Positions 6,052 to 10,806 of a stretch of DNA of 10,806 bases are shown here, in pieces. A program made the position numbers and the translations under genes. Location: positions 1-10,806 of the forward strand of contig NZ_CALNCS010000066.1 of NCBI RefSeq assembly GCF_937875145.1, written 5' to 3'. The DNA is from Alkalibaculum bacchi (GTDB lineage: Bacteria > Bacillota > Clostridia > Eubacteriales > Alkalibacteraceae). Each line of letters starts with the position of its first letter. The first letter of the stretch is position 1. The notes below the pieces were generated by a model. That model saw nothing but the letters and a program-made list of their open reading frames with translations, did no database searches and had not been told where the DNA came from.

Positions 6052-6471
6052 ATGGAATACATTAACGAAAAAGTATCTTATTTAAAGGGTTTATGTGATG
6101 GCCTAGAGATTAAAGATTCTTCAAGAGAAGGAAAAGTCCTCGTGAAGATTGTTGAAATTCTTGAGGATATAACGGATGCTTTAGCAGGCCTTGATGACGC
6201 CTACGAAGATTTAGAAGATTATGTAGAATTAGTCGACGAGGATCTTATGGAAGTCGAAGACGAAGTTTACGGTTTAGATTTTTTAGATGACGATGATGAT
6301 GACTTCTATGAAGTAGAATGCCCACATTGCGGAGAAGATTTCATTACCAATTTCGATGAATTAGAGGAAGAAGATTTCGAAATAGACTGTCCTTATTGTG
6401 GACACATAGTAGAAATCGACACAACAGAATGTGACTGCGGCGACGATTGTGATTGCCACGACCACGAATAA
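6052..6471 (+). CDS. CD1247-type zinc-ribbon protein of unknown function
   Basis: A 139-residue, very acidic protein. Residues 1-75 begin MEYINEKVSYLKGLCDGL and continue as a predicted helical hairpin ending near YVELVDEDLMEVEDEVYG; this matches the N-terminal domain I know from Clostridioides CD1247-like proteins, for which I know no function. An Asp run (79-84) leads to a zinc ribbon with C90-x2-C93 and C113-x2-C116. The last 13 residues add a Cys/His cluster (C127, C129, C133, C135, H136, H138) that could bind a second metal. I chose ATG 6052, preceded by AAAGGAGG (6036-6043) at eight bases; the in-frame TTG at 5998 would overlap the promoter. It has its own promoter and terminator, so it is probably monocistronic. 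It sits between efp and spoIIIA, where B. subtilis has yqhV. Confidence 0.88.
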   Translation: MEYINEKVSYLKGLCDGLEIKDSSREGKVLVKIVEILEDITDALAGLDDAYEDLEDYVELVDEDLMEVEDEVYGLDFLDDDDDDFYEVECPHCGEDFITNFDELEEEDFEIDCPYCGHIVEIDTTECDCGDDCDCHDHE

Positions 6472-6472
6472 T

Positions 6473-6495
6473 AAAAAGCGCCTTTGGCGCTTTTT
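6473..6495 (+). terminator. Intrinsic terminator of the CD1247-type gene
   Basis: AAAAAGCGCC (6473-6482) and GGCGCTTTTT (6486-6495) form a perfect 10-bp stem with a TTT loop, and GTTTT follows. It begins one base after the stop codon. The A-run in the left arm means it could also work on the opposite strand. Confidence 0.92.
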
Positions 6496-6581
6496 GTTTT
6501 AAGTTGTATGTTTTATGTTCTAAGTAAAACCATTTGCTGAGGAGTTTCATGTTTAAGTAGGCTGAATTGATAATCAACGAC

Positions 6582-6625
6582 AATAAGAACAGGTTTATAT
6601 CCATGGATATAAACCTGTTCTTATT
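6582..6625. terminator. Perfect 44-bp palindrome followed by a T-run
   Basis: AATAAGAACAGGTTTATATC (6582-6601) begins a perfect palindrome centred on CCATGG (6601-6606), giving 22-nt arms without a mismatch. Six Ts (6624-6629) follow on the plus strand, so as RNA it would be a very stable hairpin with a U-tail, like an intrinsic terminator. The gene upstream already ends at the terminator 87 nt earlier, so either this is a backup terminator, it ends an undetected short transcript, or it is a palindromic mobile remnant or a dimeric protein-binding site. Confidence 0.7.
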
Positions 6626-6719
6626 TTTTGCGATAAAGTCATTGTTCAAATACTAATAATCAGACATAACAATCATCATTTGCGACCTAAAAGTTTTTAC
6701 ATAGAGCTTACAACGTAAA

Positions 6720-6744
6720 ACTTAGAACTAAAATGCTGATAGCT
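6720..6744 (+). repeat. Composite of two short dispersed repeats
   Basis: ACTTAGAACTAAA (6720-6732) is identical to 79-91 at the left edge; its first nine bases also occur inverted as GTTCTAAGT at 6517-6525. Overlapping it, CTAAAATGCTGATAGCT (6728-6744) is the exact reverse complement of 5655-5671 behind efp. The rest of the 345-nt gap between the zinc-ribbon gene and spoIIIAA (6472-6816) holds the terminator, the 44-bp palindrome, AT-rich sequence without a credible gene, and the spoIIIA promoter region. Confidence 0.65.
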
Positions 6745-6761
6745 TTTTTAAAAAATAAAGG

Positions 6762-6790
6762 TTATATTTCTTGTCCTAGCCTAATAAATA
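6762..6790 (+). promoter_or_regulatory. Candidate sigma-E promoter of the spoIIIA operon
   Basis: TTATATT (6762-6768) fits the sigma-E -35 consensus KMATATT at six of seven positions. After 14 nt, AATAAATA (6783-6790) fits the -10 consensus CATACAHT at five of eight. The position, 26 nt before the spoIIIAA start codon, suits a short leader. In B. subtilis spoIIIA is transcribed by sigma-E in the mother cell; here this is an inference from a partly matching site. Confidence 0.45.
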
Positions 6791-6816
6791 TAGATTAAGG
6801 ACAAGGAGGAATTAAT

Positions 6817-7806
6817 ATGTCAAACCAAAGATTAATTCAAGATTTTAATGAAGTTATTTTCAAAGGAATGGATTTAAAGATTAAAAATATTTTAAGCAGA
6901 CTGCCTTTGACCTTTTTATTAGGAATTGACGAAATCAGATTAAGAGTGAACAACCCTCTTATGGTTTGCAAAATGAAGGAAGATTTTTTAATTAATGATC
7001 ACGGAGAAATTGTCCAAAGTGTAAAAGAAGCTTACATAGTAAAAGAAAAGGAAATACATAATTCTTTGCAATTGCTCAGCCAATACTCATTGTATTCTAT
7101 TGAAGAAGAACTGTCTAAGGGATTTATCACTTTAAGAGGTGGGCACCGGGTAGGTATTACAGGAAAAGTAGTTCTAGAAGGCGGGGAAGTAAAGACGATT
7201 AAATACGTAAATGGTTTGAATTATCGCGTCATGAGAGAAGTAAAGGGTTGTTCTAGAACAGTCGCTCAGATTATTCAAAGAGATGAAAACGATATTTATC
7301 ATACCCTTATAGCTGGTCCTCCTAAAAGCGGAAAGACAACAATTTTAAGAGATTTAGTTCGAGCTTTTAGTATGGGGAATGGCCGGTCTGGTCTAAAAAT
7401 CGGCGTAGTAGATGAGAGAAGCGAAATCGCAGGCTGTCACAGGGGAATCCCACAAAACGATATGGGGATTCGCACAGATGTATTAGATTGCTGCCCAAAG
7501 GGAGCAGGCATCATCAATTTGATCCGTTCTATGTCTCCACAAATTATTGTAACAGATGAGATCGGTTCTAAAGAAGACTTAATCGCTATTCGCGAAGCCT
7601 TAAATGCTGGAATAAAAATGATTACCACTGTACATGGTGCAAGTATGGAAGAGCTGCTCAATAGACCCTATATTGCTCAAATGATTCAAGATAAATTATT
7701 TGAAAAGATTATTTTTCTAGACAACTCAAATGGTATAGGAACAGTGTCTAAGGTAATAGAAGTAAACGAGCTCTTTAAAAAAGAGGAACTAGAACATGTA
7801 TCTTAA
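6817..7806 (+). CDS. spoIIIAA: Stage III sporulation protein AA, secretion-type ATPase
   Basis: Mother-cell ATPase of the SpoIIIA-SpoIIQ channel, related to the motor ATPases of type II and IV secretion and type IV pili. The 329-residue length is normal. The N-terminal part (about 20-150) includes the family segment GIDEIRLRVNNPLMV and the FITLRGGHRVGITG block. Walker A is GPPKSGKTT (167-175), followed by the conserved VVDERSEIAG and QNDMGIRTDVLD motifs, Walker B IIVTDEIG (243-250), and a threonine/histidine switch TTVHG. AAGGAGG (6803-6809) precedes the ATG by seven bases. It overlaps spoIIIAB by 11 nt. All catalytic motifs look intact. Confidence 0.97.
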   Translation: MSNQRLIQDFNEVIFKGMDLKIKNILSRLPLTFLLGIDEIRLRVNNPLMVCKMKEDFLINDHGEIVQSVKEAYIVKEKEIHNSLQLLSQYSLYSIEEELSKGFITLRGGHRVGITGKVVLEGGEVKTIKYVNGLNYRVMREVKGCSRTVAQIIQRDENDIYHTLIAGPPKSGKTTILRDLVRAFSMGNGRSGLKIGVVDERSEIAGCHRGIPQNDMGIRTDVLDCCPKGAGIINLIRSMSPQIIVTDEIGSKEDLIAIREALNAGIKMITTVHGASMEELLNRPYIAQMIQDKLFEKIIFLDNSNGIGTVSKVIEVNELFKKEELEHVS

Positions 7807-8317
7807 ATGTATAGGAGCTCTTCTGGTGTTTATAAGTTCCTGCCTTCTTGGTCGATTACAAGCCAATCGTTTTGCTAAGAGGTACTCACAAATACTAGAT
7901 TTTCAAGGTATTGTCCAGTACTTTGAAACAGAGATATGTTATACCTCTACACCTATAATGGAGATTTTCCATTCTCTAATCCCTATTGTCAATCCACCTT
8001 TTGACAAAATACTAAAAAATGTTTTGTCGCGCATTACAGATTATGGCTATGAGCCCTTGTGCGTTATTTGGAAAGATGAATTAGATCAGAATAAAGGCTC
8101 TCTGTATTTAAAACAGGAAGATTTAGACATCCTCTTATACTTTGGCAATGTCTTAGGCACCACAGATACTGAAAATCAGAAAAAGTATTTTGCCCTAGTA
8201 AAGGGTCGCTTACATACTCAGTTGACCTTAGCTTTAGAAGATAAATTAAAGTATATCAAGTTGTATAGTCAGTTAGGTATTATAGTAGGTTTATTTATTA
8301 CAATCATTATAATTTAG
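7796..8317 (+). CDS. spoIIIAB: Stage III sporulation protein AB, GspF-like
   Basis: A 173-residue membrane protein with an N-terminal hydrophobic segment (about 4-20) and a C-terminal one (about 157-173), separated by a cytoplasmic helical domain. The stretch LDFQGIVQYFETEICYTSTPIMEIF is the SpoIIIAB hallmark (helix with L-x-TEI-Y-x-TP). Its domain resembles the cytoplasmic fold of GspF/PilC platform proteins, which in secretion systems contact the ATPase; by analogy it couples SpoIIIAA to the membrane channel. Translation starts inside spoIIIAA, implying coupling. Confidence 0.95.
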   Translation: MYLKCIGALLVFISSCLLGRLQANRFAKRYSQILDFQGIVQYFETEICYTSTPIMEIFHSLIPIVNPPFDKILKNVLSRITDYGYEPLCVIWKDELDQNKGSLYLKQEDLDILLYFGNVLGTTDTENQKKYFALVKGRLHTQLTLALEDKLKYIKLYSQLGIIVGLFITIIII

Positions 8318-8327
8318 AGGTGAGCTT

Positions 8328-8525
8328 ATGGATGTACAAATGATATTCAAAGTAGCTGCAATTGGAATCGTAGTAGCGGTATTAAATCAGCTGTTAAAGA
8401 ACGCACAAAAAGATGAGATGGCTTATATGGTCTCTCTCACTGGTGTAGTTATTGTTCTGATGATGGTCATTACTATGATTTCAAACTTATTTGATGCCAT
8501 TAAATCCTTATTTCAACTCTATTAG
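8328..8525 (+). CDS. spoIIIAC: Stage III sporulation protein AC
   Basis: A 65-residue protein made almost wholly of two hydrophobic helices (about 5-23 and 32-53) joined by the polar loop KNAQKDEMAY. Length, two-helix layout and location between AB and AD are diagnostic. It is thought to form part of the membrane core of the mother-cell channel complex. Ribosome binding site AGAGGTGA (8316-8323) partly overlaps the AB stop region; the gap to AB is 10 nt. Confidence 0.95.
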   Translation: MDVQMIFKVAAIGIVVAVLNQLLKNAQKDEMAYMVSLTGVVIVLMMVITMISNLFDAIKSLFQLY

Positions 8526-8539
8526 AAGAGGATCAAAAT

Positions 8540-8926
8540 ATGGATATCTTTCAAATTGCAATTATAGGTATTGTCGCTACTTTACTTATTGTACTGATTA
8601 AAAAGTACAATCCCGAATATCAAATTTTTATAGCTGTAGCAACTGGAGTCATTATCTTATTTGTTATTTACTCTTATTTAGGACCCATTTTACAGAGCTT
8701 TCAGTCTCTTTGGAGCAAGACGGATATTGATAATAGCTACTTTGAAATTATCTTAAAAGTCATTGTCATAGCGTATATAACGGAATTTGGAGCTCAAATA
8801 TGTAAAGATGCTGGAGAAAATTCTATCGGGATGAAAATAGAATTGGCAGGGAAAGTAATTATCGTGTATCTTTCCGTTCCGATTGTCCTTTCGCTGATCG
8901 ATTTTATTATCAATCTGATACCTTAG
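8540..8926 (+). CDS. spoIIIAD: Stage III sporulation protein AD
   Basis: A 128-residue integral membrane protein with about four hydrophobic segments (3-20, 29-50, 70-85, 104-126). Its N-terminal part resembles SpoIIIAC (short helix, polar KKYNPEY loop, second helix), and the middle contains the family segment YFEIILKVIVIAYITEFGAQICKDAGE (given in pieces: YFEIILKVI, then ITEFGAQICKDAGE). The charged ICKDAGE loop with the EFGAQ motif is highly characteristic. Spaced 14 nt from AC and 9 nt from AE, it is part of one transcription unit. Confidence 0.95.
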   Translation: MDIFQIAIIGIVATLLIVLIKKYNPEYQIFIAVATGVIILFVIYSYLGPILQSFQSLWSKTDIDNSYFEIILKVIVIAYITEFGAQICKDAGENSIGMKIELAGKVIIVYLSVPIVLSLIDFIINLIP

Positions 8927-8935
8927 GAGAAGCTT

Positions 8936-10105
8936 ATGATAAAGAAAATAACAATCCTATTGCTTGTCCTTTTACTATCTGGGACAAGTGGAGTATTGGC
9001 CTTAGAGCAGTCCAATACTCTAGGAGAACTTACTGATCAAATATACGAGAAGTACGATATAGGAAATTTAGAACAAATTTATGATAGCGCTGGTTTAGAG
9101 AAATACTTACATTATACAAGTGTAAAAGATTTTATTGCAGCACTTGTCAAAGGTGAATTAGAGTTTAGCCTTGATACCATATTAGAGGGGGTAAAGAGCA
9201 TTTTCTTTCAAGAGATTTCTCTTTCTCTAAGTTTGCTGGCTCAAATCATTTTTCTCTCAATATTAGCCGCTGTGCTCAACAATATTTCCTCTTCTTTTGG
9301 TGAGAGTCAAGTAGGTAATATTGCGTTTTATGTCATCTATTTTGTCTTGATTGGATTGGCTGCTAGTAGTTTTCGATCTTCTATCAGTTTGGCATCATCC
9401 ACTATTGACGAAATGGTAAGCGGAATACAGGCTATTATCCCTGCGCTTATTTTGTTATTAGCCTCTGTTGGAGCAATTGCCAGTAGCGCCGTTTTAAGCC
9501 CTGTCATTGTTTATGTAGTAACTTTTGTAGGAACGACCATTAACAATGTGATTTATCCGTTGATTCTAGCCTCTGCAGTGATTACTTTAATCGATCATTT
9601 GTCAAAGGAAGTTAAACTATCTAATTTAGCAAAACTATTAAAAGATATTGCTTTATACATATTAGGTTTTTTGTTTATTTTGTTTTTAGGAGTAGTGTCT
9701 ATACAAGGGTTTGCCATGACTACATTAGACGGGGTATCTTCTAAAACAGCAAAGTACGCTATAGATAATTTTGTGCCCTTTGTTGGAGGATTTTTAGCAG
9801 ATTCTATGGATACTATCGCTAGCGCTGCTAATGTAATCAAAAATGGTGTAGGAATCGTCGGTTTACTGATTATCGTAGGAATTATCGCTTTTCCTATAAT
9901 GAAGATGTTCGTATTATCTTTAATGTTTAAAGCTTCAGCTGCTATTATTCAGCCCATATCTGACGAGCGTATTGTGAAATGCCTTACGGAAATAGGTACA
10001 TATATTATGCTGATATTATCCTGTCTCTTAGTTGTAGCGGTCATGTTCTTTTTGATGATCAGCATTATCATACTACTAGGCGATATGACGGTTATGTATA
10101 GGTAG
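8936..10105 (+). CDS. spoIIIAE: Stage III sporulation protein AE, polytopic membrane protein
   Basis: A 389-residue protein, usual length for the family. It starts with a signal peptide-like sequence (MIKKITILLLVLLLSG, likely ending after GVLA at residue 22), then a soluble stretch (about 23-90) including IYDSAGLEKYL and a long helix. Six or more membrane segments fill residues 95-389, with the conserved Ser/Thr/Gly-rich GFAMTTLDGVSSKTAKYAIDNF block near 255-280 that SpoIIIAE proteins share. It is the largest membrane component of the SpoIIIA complex and a candidate export-apparatus core. Ribosome binding site TAGGAG (8924-8929) overlaps the end of spoIIIAD. Confidence 0.96.
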   Translation: MIKKITILLLVLLLSGTSGVLALEQSNTLGELTDQIYEKYDIGNLEQIYDSAGLEKYLHYTSVKDFIAALVKGELEFSLDTILEGVKSIFFQEISLSLSLLAQIIFLSILAAVLNNISSSFGESQVGNIAFYVIYFVLIGLAASSFRSSISLASSTIDEMVSGIQAIIPALILLLASVGAIASSAVLSPVIVYVVTFVGTTINNVIYPLILASAVITLIDHLSKEVKLSNLAKLLKDIALYILGFLFILFLGVVSIQGFAMTTLDGVSSKTAKYAIDNFVPFVGGFLADSMDTIASAANVIKNGVGIVGLLIIVGIIAFPIMKMFVLSLMFKASAAIIQPISDERIVKCLTEIGTYIMLILSCLLVVAVMFFLMISIIILLGDMTVMYR

Positions 10106-10113
10106 GTGAAAAA

Positions 10114-10710
10114 ATGAATGCATTTTCCATATGGCTGAAGAATATTGTCATCATCACTGCTACAGTGACGCTGCTTCACTTAATTCTTCCCAAATCTATG
10201 GGAAAATACGTAAAGATCGTTACAGGTTTTATTGTTGTATTGGCAATGGTTCAGCCCTTTACCAATGTATTAAATACGGATTTTTATTTGCAAAATCTCA
10301 TGTTAAAACACGATTTGATTATGAAAGAAAATACAGTAAGTCAAATGGACCCTCTATCAGATGAGAAAATTACAGCTAATGAGAAAGAGTTAACGGTTCA
10401 ATTATACAAAGATAAGTTATCAGAAAACATAGAGCAAAATATAGGAGAAAATTTTAATCTAAAAGTAGAAGTAAATTTAGAAATTTACGAAGATTTAAAT
10501 CAAGATGATTTTGGCACTTTAAAGAAGGCGCAGGTAATCTTATTGACGGAAGAAGACGACTCTGTTATTAATCCTGTTGAAAAGATTGAAATTGAAAAAG
10601 ACAATACAAAGGAAACGATCGATGAAAAAACAACAAAAGATATAAAAAATTTCTTTTTGAACTTCTATAATTTAAAGTCGGAGAATATAAGTATTAGTGA
10701 GAGAAAATAA
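10114..10710 (+). CDS. spoIIIAF: Stage III sporulation protein AF
   Basis: A 198-residue protein with two N-terminal membrane helices (about 7-25 and 31-50), separated by the conserved LPKSMGKYVK turn, followed by a hydrophilic domain to the end. The domain includes NEKELTVQLYKDKLSENIEQNI and, after it, alternating strands resembling the ring-building motif fold found in SpoIIIAF, AG and AH. The C-terminal part is rich in Lys, Glu and Asn. TAGGTGA (10102-10108) serves as ribosome binding site; the gap to AE is 8 nt. Confidence 0.94.
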   Translation: MNAFSIWLKNIVIITATVTLLHLILPKSMGKYVKIVTGFIVVLAMVQPFTNVLNTDFYLQNLMLKHDLIMKENTVSQMDPLSDEKITANEKELTVQLYKDKLSENIEQNIGENFNLKVEVNLEIYEDLNQDDFGTLKKAQVILLTEEDDSVINPVEKIEIEKDNTKETIDEKTTKDIKNFFLNFYNLKSENISISERK

Positions 10711-10727
10711 CGATAAGGGGGATAAGC

Positions 10728-10806
10728 GTGAAACTAGAAGAGAACATAAGAAAAATGATTGACAAGATAAGAAACATGAGCGAAAAGGAAAAAATGCTCT
10801 ATGAAT
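10728..10806 (+). CDS. spoIIIAG: Stage III sporulation protein AG, N-terminal fragment cut by window end
   Basis: GTG at 10728 is preceded by AAGGGGGA (10715-10722). It opens a frame that runs to the window end, starting with a basic, helical stretch (MKLEENIRKM, then IDKIRNMSEKEKMLYE). SpoIIIAG proteins begin with such a cytoplasmic charged segment before a single membrane helix and a ring-forming domain, which lie beyond the edge. The identity rests on operon position after spoIIIAF and this N-terminal character; 26 codons are visible. The gap to spoIIIAF is 17 nt. Confidence 0.82.
   Translation, partial: MKLEENIRKMIDKIRNMSEKEKMLYE

Noticed and set aside
6344..6649. A 101-codon minus-strand frame
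   Set aside because: It covers the terminator, the 44-bp palindrome and the antisense of the zinc-ribbon gene; no family resemblance and no ribosome binding site.

Overview
The window looks like a chromosomal segment of an endospore-forming member of the Clostridia. The DNA is AT-rich with strong GGAGG-type ribosome binding sites, and it carries a nearly complete spoIIIA operon, an elongation factor P with the firmicute PGKG loop, and a zinc-ribbon protein of the CD1247 type. I cannot name the genus. All real genes lie on the plus strand.

Left third (1-4846): the distal part of a type IV pilus (or related type II secretion-like) cluster. Four consecutive genes encode pilin-like proteins whose order and features match the GspH/FimT, GspI/PilV, GspJ/PilW and GspK/PilX minor pilins, which form the tip or priming complex of the fibre. 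They are followed by pilM, pilN and pilO, which encode the cytoplasmic actin-like protein and the two bitopic membrane proteins of the inner-membrane alignment complex. The ATPases, platform protein, prepilin peptidase and major pilin are not here and probably lie to the left. The left edge has an 8-bp tandem repeat that runs off the window, joined to a long GC-rich hairpin just before the first pilin gene.

Middle (4847-6816): a 230-nt leader with a possible branched RNA fold precedes efp. About 270 nt of palindromic and dispersed repeats follow (5635-5930), then a promoter overlapped by a 14-bp inverted repeat, a small acidic zinc-ribbon protein of unknown function, a canonical intrinsic terminator, a perfect 44-bp palindrome followed by a T-run, and a spacer with more repeat-family sequence. 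Short motifs are shared between the left edge and both intergenic regions, so the window contains several members of a genome-resident repeat family.

Right third (6817-10806): spoIIIAA-AB-AC-AD-AE-AF plus the first 26 codons of spoIIIAG, tightly packed and behind a plausible sigma-E promoter. The products build the mother-cell side of the SpoIIIA-SpoIIQ channel between mother cell and forespore.

The order efp / small gene / spoIIIA resembles Bacillus subtilis, where efp-yqhV-spoIIIAA is found; here the CD1247-type gene takes the yqhV position and pilMNO lie upstream. The protein-coding content is largely recognisable. The least explained items are the CD1247-type protein with its extra Cys/His tail, and the dense palindromic and repeat DNA around it.
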